DNA of 64,000 nucleotides, taken from Dirofilaria immitis. Taxonomy: Eukaryota > Nematoda > Chromadorea > Rhabditida > Onchocercidae. Location of the stretch: NCBI GenBank assembly GCA_024305405.1, contig JAKNDB010000087.1:8682501-8746500 (forward strand), read 5' to 3'. Shown here piece after piece: positions 53,803 through 64,000 of the stretch. The translations under genes and the position numbers were made by a program. Below the pieces are notes generated by a model. It ran no database searches, was not told where the DNA came from, and saw nothing but the letters and a program-made list of their open reading frames with translations. How positions within the stretch are numbered: position 1 is the first letter of the stretch; each line of letters begins with the position of its first letter.

Positions 53803-53897
53803 TGATAATAATGTCAACAATTCTTCCACATAAATACTTATTGCTGCTCTCCAATAATAATTGTTTTGAACATGTTATGCAAGCGAGGCAATGATAA
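53803..53897 (+). promoter_or_regulatory. Paired TGATAA (GATA-type) motifs upstream of the metallothionein-like gene
   Basis: TGATAA occurs at 53803-53808 and 53892-53897, about 200 and 105 bases before the start codon. In C. elegans, intestinal metallothionein genes are driven by GATA factors through such sites (known); the role here is inferred, and the motif is common in AT-rich DNA. Confidence 0.3.
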
Positions 53898-54001
53898 TAA
53901 TTGTTATTTTTCACTTTAACTGATTCTTATTATATTTTCAGCTTTGTTGGTTCATACCAATCTGTAAAAATCCACAAGCAATCATCGTATTATCACCAAC
54001 T

Positions 54002-56177
54002 ATGACTAAATGTAAATGTGGTACGATTTTATTATCATTATTTAATCGTTTCATTTTTTCCATGCAATTGCAATCACAAGAATTTTCCGCCTTGAATTCC
54101 ACAAAGTAAATTTCACGACGTTAGCCAAGTTGAGGAAAATGAAATCTTATTTCTCTGGAATATAATTGGTAAACTAGCAATACTACATTCTCAATAGAAA
54201 TGAGATCTTTTTATAATTGATTTCCTATCTCTACAAAGCATAGCCATTTCGTAAATTGCTGTTGGCATTTTATAACTGTTATTTTTCGTTTTAAGGTATG
54301 TTTATCAAATTCAGTGGGAAGACAATCACTCATAGGTTGAAATGAAATCAGTCGCAAAAGTTACCTTTTTTTCGCATAAAATCATTCAGAAGAATTCTTC
54401 CTGTTTTTTTCATGTGATTTTAATTATTTGATTTTTAGTTTTTCTTGCTTTTTTTATATAATTTCGATAGCAATAATTGTTTAAGCATAATCTCTTAATT
54501 TTGCAACCAAAAATGTTATTTCTAAATCCTGCAGTCCAAGATATATTAGTAATTATTTCGCTGTCATTTTATCGGAAATTTCAGAAAATATTCATCGATA
54601 AAAAATTTTACTTATATAACAGTTATAAAGATAAACAAAGCCAAAAAGGAAAAAAGGCTAATGAATGCGGAATAATAATTAATTAGTACTATATCATTAA
54701 GTTGCTAGTCGTTTGCTCGCCTTCAGCTCTATTAATTCATGTATCATTAAAGAGATTATTTTTGTTGATTACTTTCTACGTTTGTATTATATATGAAATT
54801 CACCAAAAAAAAAAATGTCATTGAAGGCTATAAGAATTAAACAAAAATTCAAAGGAAAAAAGCAAATTTGTGACCTTTGACCCGTACACAGTATGAAAAC
54901 ATCAAATAAGAGTATTGCTGTGTAATAAGTGTTAACGATGGGAAGACAGTTAAGTAATTTCCACGATAAAGCATTTCTATAACATAAGAATCATATTTCG
55001 AATGAATTTCGGAATTTAAGAATTTTCTAAAAACCTATTTCGAAATTATTTCTCTTTCTAAAATTTATGTAAACAGTTAATTCTTGAAAAATTTATACTG
55101 ATCTAACTGGAGGTTAATTTTAGTCCAAATTTACTTTATAATTTGATGCTGGACAATTTAATTAATGTAATATTTTTTTACATTATGCAATCCAAATTAG
55201 AATGAAGGCTTTTGCTCTAATAATTCAAACTTAACATGTCGTTTGAACAGCATTCTACAGAATCAATAAATTATCGTACTTTATTTCTATCATCTTTTTT
55301 TTTCAGGTTGTCATGAAGGAAAGCAATGTACATGTAAAGAATGCCCTGATAAATCAGAAGGAAAAGAAAATGTAAGTTGATCATTTTCATATGTCATTCC
55401 ATTGTCATATCAATGAATAAATTTGACAGCTTATTGAAAATATTAAAAACTTTTATTTATTAAAAATTCAAACAAATTTTCCATTCAAATATTATACAAT
55501 TTGTTGCTAATAATTTTGTAAATTTCGAAATATTATGAAAAAATCGATGAAATTTGCAAATTTATAAATATTTTAGCATAGACAAAATATCAAGCGGATG
55601 CTATTATGCAATAACATTCTTCGCTTTACGATATTTCACGTGTGTCATGTCATAAACATTTATTACTAAGAAATGTCTCAAATTAAAACTCATAAATTTT
55701 GAATAACTTAAATGTTTTCTTATATTAGAATCCACACTGTGAGATCTTTAATAGTCTTCGGATTATTTGAATTTTATAGTAAATAAGCATCGAAACAGGA
55801 TATATTATTATCTTGAAGGAGATTTTCACTTATTTTATACAGATAATTTTCTCTGGTCCTTGTTTTGCAAGCAGGTGTTAATGCTTTTGACCTTTTGACC
55901 TTACGATCTAACATTTCTTTTTTTTTTTCAAATATACAATACAGTAAACACGTTAATTGAACTCTTGGTTATAAAGAGGGACTTAACGTGATCAGTAAAG
56001 GAGAAAGAATTTTATTTCCATTATTTCACTGCTGTTCCTAGATATTATATGATGTAATCTCTAGGTAGTGGATCATGTCACGGTACTGATACCCATCAGG
56101 AAGAAGGTCATGGAGATGCCAAATTGGGCAAATGTTGCACTGAGGGAAGTAATAAACATTGTCATTCTGAAAAGTGA
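54002..56177 (+). CDS. Metallothionein-like cysteine/histidine-rich small protein
   Basis: Probable metal-binding protein of about 65-75 aa. Exon 1 54002-54020 (MTKCKC), exon 2 55307-55371 (CHEGKQCTCKECPDK...), last exon to 56177 (SGSCHGTD..., GKCCTEGSNKHCHSEK, TGA). About ten Cys in CxC, CC and CxxC patterns and many His and Lys, no aromatic residues in the core; nematode metallothioneins also carry His near the C-terminus (known). The phase between exon 2 and the last exon does not close directly: either one base is missing in the A-rich end of exon 2, with the last exon from 56065, or a 32-base exon at 55843-55874 intervenes with the last exon from 56069; the second option fits all phases but adds a hydrophobic stretch. 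A TATTTTCAG acceptor at 53941, 60 bases before the ATG, suits spliced-leader addition. Large introns (about 1.3 and 0.7 kb) are unusual for this family. Confidence 0.65.
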
Positions 56178-57968
56178 GGAAGTTGGTCGATGAGTTGATG
56201 GATTTTATTCCGGTAAATATTTGGAATTTTTATCAATTAATTAAAATGAAAAAGTGAGAAAATCGTCGAAAACTCCCGACAACTATCTCATAATATGCAA
56301 TATATAATCATGTACGTGAATGACTTTGATTCCTCGATGCCATTTACTGACTGATTCCTTCAAGCAAGCGTCTACTCTTGGACTATCAAAATCCAAATCG
56401 GAATAATTCATTTTAATCGACTGATCGGCTTTTCTTCCTTACATTCTTTTTGATTATATCATGATTTTTTCCTCTATCCAGTGGTAGTTTAACTAGCCCT
56501 ATCTTCACCAACTATTTGAGCATCTATCCGCTCTTATAATCTTAATTCTGTTCTTATGTAATGACGTTGAAGCCTTCGTTTAGACAAGTTACAAAGTCAG
56601 TTTTAGAATCAACCTTGCTAAATTTCAGGATTCCTGATGGAAATAATTAAAAATAAAATATATTTGGATGGAAAGAAGAGACCCTTAAATCTTCCACCCA
56701 TTTATGTTATTTTTTCATGTTAATTATTTATATTCATTTTAAAAAATGTCCCTGACAAATAATATCGGTTCTATGTATATGAAGTCTTTCTTTTTCTTAA
56801 AATTAAAATATCACTATATGGATATCAAAAACTAAATTGTAAATTTCTTCCAGAATAAAGGGATTTTGTTGGAAAAAATTGTGAAATTGTTATAGCAACA
56901 GGAATTTAATTCGATTTAATTATATCTTACGAGGAAGTTGAGAATGACAGTTCTTTCTGAAATTATACTTTATTCCGAATTATATTGAAATCTCTGCTGA
57001 AACACAACAGAAATGTGAGAAATAAGTGGTTGGGAAGTTATTATAAAGATAATGATATCTATAATATGAAAATATATGCAATGCCATAAACTGCGAAGCA
57101 GACTTTGTTAGCAGTCAAAGAAGTGACTGTTTCAAATATATCTTCTCTTTTCATTTATCATGAACATTTTTATTAATATGATGGTCACTTCTGAGAATTC
57201 TAATCATCCATTAAATCATTAGATTGATTTCACTGGTTTTTCAACTTCATATGTAGGCAGTTGTTTACTAATGAACATTATTATTCCAGATACGAAAAAT
57301 AAGCAAATTCATTTTACAAATATTTCCTGAAACAGAGGGGAGAGGTAAAACTGAATGACAGAGTAAAATGACATCGGAACTGATTAACAAACAATAGCAG
57401 CCATTAAAAGGAAATCACTGGAATCACAATCAGAGAACGTAATATGAAAATATATGCAATGCCATAAACTATGACGTAGACTCTTTATTAGCAGTCAAAG
57501 AAGTAACGTTATTAAACCAGTCGAATGATCAAAGAAGTAACGTTATTAAACCAGTCGAATGAACACGTAATACACCATACATTATTGCACTCAAAAATTT
57601 AAAACTGATCGAATTTCAAATTTTAATTCCTTTACGATTGTATTTTCGTTCAAAATATCAGTAAATTATGAGAATATACAAATAATACATATTTATTTGG
57701 GAAGAAAAAATCTTTAAAATACTGATCCATAAATATCGATCAATCCATAGCCCAAATTAGACTACAAAAATACTTCTTGCAAGTCACATATACTATATAT
57801 AATATCACTTAATTAATTATTCTCTTTGATCTCCAAAGTAATGCATTTAATGCAATAACATTTATCGCCTATCCCTAAAGTATAAATGTAGCATTATATG
57901 TAGTAGAGATGATAATAGACTTAAGTAATAGACGTTACCTAACACTGCCTAATAGACGTTAAAGGTAT
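56178..57968. other. Convergent intergenic region between metallothionein-like and TMEM201-like genes
   Basis: 3' sides of two genes. No exon found. It holds a direct repeat of about 65 bp (57062-57127 and 57440-57507) and a perfect 34-bp tandem duplication (57495-57562). Confidence 0.5.
57062..57562. repeat. 65-bp direct repeat plus perfect 34-bp tandem duplication
   Basis: TAATATGAAAATATATGCAA followed by TGCCATAAACT and ending in AGCAGTCAAAGAAGT occurs at 57062 and again at 57440. The second copy runs into a 34-base unit beginning TCAAAGAAGTAACG (57495-57528), repeated exactly at 57529-57562. Confidence 0.85.
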
Positions 57969-60900
57969 TCATGATTTTGCAGAATAAAATAGTTTGTAAA
58001 ACATGAAAACATTCAAAGCTAAACTTAACAACGTTCCCAACATACAAATGGTATTAAACAATGAAAATTTTAATGCATTAGATGACACAGTCACTGACGT
58101 CATCGTTGATGGAACAAATGATTTCACACAGCGTGAAGCAGAAATATGCATGTCATTATTCAAAAATATTCCATCTTGCATATCATGAATTCGTAAACGA
58201 GGTTCTGCTAACACTGGTTTTTTCATAGAATCAAAAGGGCCTATAAAAATTATGTTTATCGAAGGAAACATCTCAGTTTATGGAGATTAAGCAAAAATAA
58301 GGAAAAGCAAAGAAAATTTAAAAACACAATTTACTTTAAAATACTACCTCGCCGTTGTCGCAAAGTTGATGTTCCTTTGGAAGAAGTCAAGTCATCACCA
58401 AGTGATAAACAGTTGAAGAGTTTCCCCAATTCTCTTGCAGGTGTTAATTCACGAGATGAGATACTTCTATCTCGCACATTCCCGAAAAAGATACATTTCC
58501 ATTGGTATGCGAAGATAAGGTGCTACATTGCGATACTGGGGTATTCGCTATTGAAAATGCACTGCAAATATCAAAATATCGTAAAGTTTCGAATGACCTC
58601 GTATTTATTGCTATTAATGCAAATCTATGCATGACTGAATGATAAATACAGATGTCCTTGTGAGCGAATGTTAATTGGCAGTGAGGGACAATCGCACAAA
58701 AGATGGATCTGACCGCTTCTACATCTCATTTAACATTTATTCCGATTCAGAGTACCAAAAATTTTCTTAACCTCATAGAAAAATGATTTTCTTGCAAACG
58801 AAACACAATAAGAACGAAATCTTTAAATGCTAAAATATCCATACTGCCTATTAGTCAGGCAGTTATTTCTATAAATGAGAAATAGTTCCAAAATTCGAAT
58901 TAATGAATATTAATAAAAACCTCTGCATGATATTGTTCGATCGTTTTCGGTGCAACAATTTTCGAGGAAAAAATGTAACAGCAAATGAAACTACGCATTG
59001 TATAGACACGAAACTTAATTGCGAAAGAAGTAATTCTTGCTTCTCACCTTCTTCATTACTTTTAGGAATAACAAGATACACCTAAAATTACTGCTTAATC
59101 TATTTAGTATAAAACGAATTTTTAATATTTAAATCAGTCACTGGTTCACCTACCAAAACTGAAACATAATGTCTCTAATTGGTGTTACGTATCGTTATTA
59201 TATGATTACAAAATTAATCAATATTAAATACATAACACGATAAGCAATATAACGCAAATGCAAAATTGAATTTCACATAATTAGTCATAGTCAATCAAAT
59301 AACGAAACATTACAAAAATTGCTTTTGAGAGCTGCTTAAAGACAGCAGACATTTAGTAAATATTAACATAAAGAATATTCTTCAAATATTTAATATAATT
59401 TACCTAATTATTGCAAAGCAATCACACTAACCAAATAAAAAATGAGACGATATCAGGCAAGGAGCGTCGAGCATGCGTTACACTCACAGCAGTAATATGC
59501 AAAACGAAACCAAGGAGAATTACCTTCGAAACATGTTGCATCAGAAATGGTATCCATGAAGAGAACACATAATAAGGTAACAATTGACTTAAATCGAATA
59601 ACTAAAAACAATACTATTTGAAATACACAGATTGCATGCTGAATAGAGTTGATAATTTCTTTAAAAGAGAATAAAATTATTTTAAATTGAAGCATTCAAA
59701 CACATTTTAAATTTCAAGCATTCAAAAGCGTTAAAACTCACATAAGTATTAGTGTTCTGTAGCTGCAATAGACAAACAAAGAAAAGATAATAAGAAATAG
59801 AAAATGTGACCATATTTAGACAGTTCGAGATAAGTCCACAGTTAAAAAGCGCTGCACGAGAGCGGCGACGACTACAACCGCGTCGTGGTACTTCACTGAT
59901 CTATGTTTTAAATAATAAAGTAATACGAAGAAAAGTCGCTTAATTCGAAAGTTTTTGGTGATGAGAAAATCCGAATTAAAAATAAACATTTCTGTTTCTC
60001 GCTTTATCTCATTCATAAGCTTTGAATTCTATAATAACCTAGTTCAGGAAAAATATACACTTTCCTCAGCAAAGATATTTTTAAAAAATTAAATCGAAAT
60101 AAAATACCTCAGAGAAATGTTTCTGGGAAGATTGACCATAACGATGTACAGAAGTAGGAACCGAAACGGTGCGAGTAATTTGTAGTTGATTTAAACCAGA
60201 TTCCTGTAATATAGCAATAGCTATCGAACTAAACGAATCGGTAATAAAAGTAACCGAAAATCAAAAGTGAAATATCAAAAATACAAATCAAAAACAGCAA
60301 AAAGTTAACTTTGTAAGCGAATCACTTTATGATTATTAATATATATCATAGCAAAGAAATCAACGGGATATTCTTTTCTCTTATCCTCTAATTACCTGAA
60401 GTATTCCACATTGATTTAAAACTAGAAACAGTTTAATCTAAAATTTTAAAATATGTTTTATAATTTTCTAAATGTAGAAAATGAAAACAAATTGTACAGA
60501 ATATATAGAGCAACCTGGTCAAGTTTCAACTTTTTTGCACGACTTCTTTGCAACCATTGCAAAGCGGATAGCTCTTATGCAAACGTGCTTTATATACTTC
60601 CAACTCGTCATCAAAATCTGCCTTAAATTATATAGCCAGATTGAAGAAAAAGAAATAGGAAAATTTCCACTACTTGTTCAATACAACAAGATGATTTTTA
60701 AAGTCTTTCTTATAATTCTGTTTGATGAAAATATTATTGAAAAAAGGTTTCTTTTCTGCAGAAACATAAAAGAAAAAAACTAGTTAACATTATCAATTAA
60801 TTAAACTAATCAATTAAAAACTAATTAATAAATATAAGGAAAAAACCTCATTTTGAGGTTCGAATTTGTTGATTTGTGATTGTACGCGTGCCTGTTGCAC

Positions 60901-61468
60901 GCTGCATCTTTGACATAAACCACTGGTAGTGACTAGTTTTCGATTTTTATTTATCTTAAAGTATACAGTACAATTCGCAAGAGCTGGGAGTAATCATCTA
61001 TTACGTGGTCTTAATTAAGCATACGTGTTTATTTATCAAAATATTGAAAATATTGCGATAATATCACAATCTATTTATCTACACAAAGTTGTTTAAAAAA
61101 CCTTTTTTCGGGTAGTGGATTTAGAAATTCATATTTTTGCTCTGGAATGAATCGATCATAGTCGCCATCCTCTTTGAAACCGTTATATTGTCCACATTTG
61201 GGACAAATAAATGCTTTCTGACTACAATACGACACGCGAATATTCTCATTGCAAAACCAACAATTTACCATTACTTTCCAAAGCGGCCTACAGTAAATCT
61301 TGTTTATTGATAGTAAACAAATAAATAAAAGAAAATGGTTAAAATTTATCAATGCAAAAAGGTTTTAATTATAGCAATTCACCTAATAATATGGTACAAG
61401 AAATAACAAATAAGGATAACAGGGAAGCTAACAGAGCTAACGCTCCACAATGATGCATCCTCCATCAT
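57969..61468 (-). CDS. TMEM201: TMEM201/SAMP1 (NET5, Ima1) homologue, inner nuclear membrane protein, 12 exons
   Basis: Inner nuclear membrane protein linked in other organisms to LINC-complex-dependent nuclear movement. Exons: 61468-61383, 61287-61085, 60932-60847, 60621-60531, 60437-60396, 60203-60108, 59900-59742, 59601-59524, 59081-59048, 58990-58921, 58561-58348, 58240-57969; about 460 aa. After an N-terminal hydrophobic segment comes the Ima1 domain: VNCWFC, FICPKCGQYNGF, KEDGDYDRFIPEQ, then LCQRC and LCNGC, giving four CxxC pairs for zinc. Further membrane segments lie in the exons at 59900, 59601 and at the C-terminus (LLSLALNVFMFYKLF). A spliced-leader-like acceptor (GCTTTTCAG) sits 2 bases before the ATG. 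Two spots do not close: an A6 run at 60531-60536 has one base too many, and exon 58561-58348 changes frame in the middle, explained by a one-base indel or by a 44-base intron with weak donor GTGCGA. The Ima1 part is certain; the middle exons at 59081 and 58990 are phase-consistent but unconfirmed. Confidence 0.88.
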
Positions 61469-62585
61469 TCCTGAAAAGCAATCTAAACGATTGACATGAA
61501 AAATTAATATTTCTTATTCGTACACTTAACTAAGTCTAAAAGAAATCCATGAAGTGAAACTTAAATTTATAGATATATTTGTATGAATCATGTTAAATAC
61601 ATTTTTCTCAATCTTTTGATATATAACTGATCCCAAAATTTTGTTGGAAACTTGAGTATCTGCAGAAAAAGTAGGGAATAATTCTGAAATCTCGTGAATT
61701 ACATTTGTTCCAACAGTAAGGGTATCAATGTATTTTTAATGTACTGAACAAGTATAAATTTTGCTGAAAATATGGAAAAATACTTTATTACCTTTATTGA
61801 AATACTTTATTGAAAAAATACGGCATAAATGATTACAAATAAATTATTTTTCTACAAACTTTATTGTGAAAAATGAGCTGAATGACAATAATTACTACAT
61901 TTAATACTAGTTTCGAGAGCACCAGAAAATGGAAAATAGTATATAAAAATAAAAGCAATCTTAAATGAACATTATATCATAAATTCTAATTTCACTAATT
62001 TTCCTCGGAATAGATAAGTGGAAAATTGTGCTTAAGACTAAGAATCGGTCTTTACAATTATAAAGTTACTCGTTATTTAAAACCAAAATCAGTAAATTTA
62101 AAGCACATAAATAAAAATTAGATACGAGGATGGAAGTTGTTGGTGCTACTTCATATTAAATGATGTGAACAACTCATTTTGTAACCGTAAGAAAACAATT
62201 TAAACCATTCTGAAACTTTATGACATTTCTATAACTTCTGCCAATAAAGAAAAAAACGACACACGTATTAATCGATGGAAAATATGAAAAATAGATCGGG
62301 CAATTCGGAAACATCCCCAAAAGAGAAAGCGAGATCAAGAACCACTGTCGGGAAGATTCGGAAAACTTTTTAGAAGGTACCGTTACCATATTTCAAATAT
62401 CTAAATAAAGATAGTATCTCAGTGACACAAAACAAAATTTTTCAATTACAATTTATATCAATTTGGATATAAAATAATGCCGATAGTGGAAAATGTGACA
62501 TGAAATATTCGAAAAATAATTCACTGCAATAAAATGAGATGAAAGTTGAGATATTACTTCAAGTTGTAATAATTGCGACAACAAA

Positions 62586-62742
62586 AATCTTATTTGTCTT
62601 AACCACGTATTTTTGTGATTCATTGAATCGTAAAATTATAAACCCCAAGAATTTTGATCAAGGATCAACGATGCTAAATTTTCCATTAATTTGTGGTAAA
62701 AAATGCTCACTGAAAATTTGAAATGGTTCGCTTTTATTCAGT
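62586..62742. repeat. Direct repeat, copy 1 of 2 (about 157 bp)
   Basis: Starts AATCTTATTTGTCTTA and ends GTTCGCTTTTATTCA; matches 63033-63187 at roughly 93 percent by eye, with the copies 447 bases apart. Confidence 0.9.
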
Positions 62743-63032
62743 TCAAATATTCAATTCGATTTATAATAAAAATAGATGAATGCAGAATTTGGCAGTGATA
62801 TGCTGCAGACATACGATTGTTATCGCGCTTCTAATTTCTCGAAATATTTTCGAGCATTCCTTATATTCATTAATGTTGCAGCAGATGCTAAAAAATTTCA
62901 AAAATCAAGATAAATCTATGCCAATTTCACTATTATTTAAGAAAAAAATTATCAAAAAGTATTTTCATATTAAACATAATTGTAATCTAAAAAATCAATT
63001 GTTACAAAATTTTATGCATAAATTAAGATGCT

Positions 63033-63187
63033 AATCTTATTTGTCTTAGCCACGTATTTTTCTGATTCACTGAATCTTAAAATTATAAACCCCAAGAATT
63101 TTGATCAAGGATCAACGATGCCAAATTTCCCATTAATTTGTGGTAAAAAAGCTCACTGAAAATTTGAAATAGTTCGCTTTTATTCAC
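63033..63187. repeat. Direct repeat, copy 2 of 2 (about 155 bp)
   Basis: Second copy of the repeat at 62586-62742. Target-site duplications or terminal inverted repeats are not evident, so this looks like a local duplication, although a dispersed element cannot be excluded from one window. Confidence 0.9.
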
Positions 63188-64000
63188 TTAAACATTAAAC
63201 ATTCATAATATTATGAAAATGACTTACAAACAGTTGCATCTGATAAAACCACCATAATGAATGTATTAGAAGTAAAGCTATCAATAAATGCGGCAAATTT
63301 ACTATTTCGTACACACATACATTCAAACTGCAGAACCCAGTTTGCTGCAATAATGAATTATTTACAAATTCCTTACAAATTCTTTGAAATTAAACTTTCC
63401 AGAAGTGGAAGATAATATTATACATAGCGATCATTTTAGGATTTGATAAATTTCCTTAAGTCCGAAATATTTTGATCATATGTCTATTTAGATTTCAATA
63501 TCTAAGAGATGAAATAAAAATTATAAAATTATAAAAATCTTTCTCCAAAAAATTTTATAATTCTAGAAAATAGAAATAGAAAAATAAAAAATAGAAACAG
63601 AAATAGAAAGGAAACACAAAATGCATAGAAGGAAATTTGAAAAACGATTAAACTATTTCCACTAAACTACCAGTATATTATTCAATCTTGAAGTGAAAAA
63701 TAAACTTAGACAAGAAAAAATGATTAATAAGGAAGTTACTACTATTAAAGTAACGTCTCTACATTAGAAAGTATCAACTACTTCAGAGTAATATCTAGTC
63801 ATGAGGATGGGAGGTATAATCCGTTAAAACCAGAAGAAAATAACTACATGAAAATTAACCAAGAAGCGTATAAAAACGAGCAGCTAGATCTACAATAAGT
63901 AAGTCTAAAATAAAAATTTTACGAATTTTTTACAAACGTAATCAATTTTAATCGTACTGTCCTCATACTTAACTTATTTAAAATAAGATAACTGAAACAC

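Larger units (their letters stand above)
43812..54001. other. Gene desert between insulin-like and metallothionein-like genes
   Basis: About 10 kb with no exon I can support. It contains the GC-richer block at 44150-44430, an (AAT)n-like tract at 45520-45600, a 47-bp doubled unit at about 45789-45881, AT tracts near 51335-51355 and 51683-51710, and the hairpin cluster at 53462-53554. Open frames here are short and compositionally like the background. Confidence 0.5.
61469..64000. other. Upstream region of the TMEM201-like gene, no gene seen
   Basis: No exon chain on either strand. Contains the promoter of the TMEM201-like gene by position and a pair of about 155-bp direct repeats. Very A-rich at the end. 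Confidence 0.5.

Noticed and set aside
1..64000. CRISPR arrays, bacterial operons, rRNA or tRNA genes
   Set aside because: Repeat spacing and gene structure are eukaryotic; I found no convincing tRNA cloverleaf or rRNA block by reading.

Overview
The window is eukaryotic: about three quarters A+T, with genes split into many short exons bounded by GTAAGT-like donors and nematode-type TTTTCAG acceptors, and with candidate spliced-leader acceptors just before several start codons. The proteins (nematode-type tandem-repeat galectin, divergent-loop cyclophilin, multigene-type insulin-like peptide, nematode-style metallothionein) point to a parasitic nematode, probably a filarial/spirurid (clade III) worm. 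The species assignment is inference.

Layout. Galectin A lies on the minus strand at 51-2771 and a cyclophilin on the plus strand at 7903-10276. Galectin B, an 8-exon tandem-repeat galectin, is on the plus strand at 16996-19915. PIGG (GPI ethanolamine phosphate transferase 2, about 18 exons) is on the plus strand at 21125-28167. It is convergent with a leishmanolysin-like M8 metallopeptidase on the minus strand (28687-35152, 13 exons). A gene-poor stretch follows, then a two-exon insulin-like prepropeptide on the minus strand (41032-43811), whose A-chain exon is hidden 2.2 kb from the B-chain exon. After a 10 kb gene desert come a metallothionein-like gene on the plus strand (54002-56177) and a TMEM201/SAMP1-like nuclear-membrane protein on the minus strand (57969-61468, 12 exons). 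The last 2.5 kb hold no gene I can support, only a direct repeat.

No open reading frame longer than about 155 codons exists; every gene was assembled by joining exons whose phases agree. In five or six of the eight genes the joined frame breaks at isolated one-base indels, mostly in short A or T runs, inside otherwise well-conserved exons (including the cyclophilin). The simplest reading is residual sequencing/assembly error, not decay of every gene. In galectin A two opposite shifts cancel, so its frame closes although about 33 residues are read in the wrong frame.

The genes do not form a pathway. Galectins, cyclophilin and M8 peptidases are classes often found in nematode secretions, while PIGG acts in GPI-anchor synthesis in the ER, TMEM201 in the inner nuclear membrane, and the insulin-like peptide and metallothionein in signalling and metal handling. 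The most unusual structures are an inverted copy of a PIGG exon inside the intron just before that exon, a possible alternative terminal exon of PIGG, a four-disulfide-type insulin with a polyasparagine propeptide, and a hairpin cluster upstream of the metallothionein gene.
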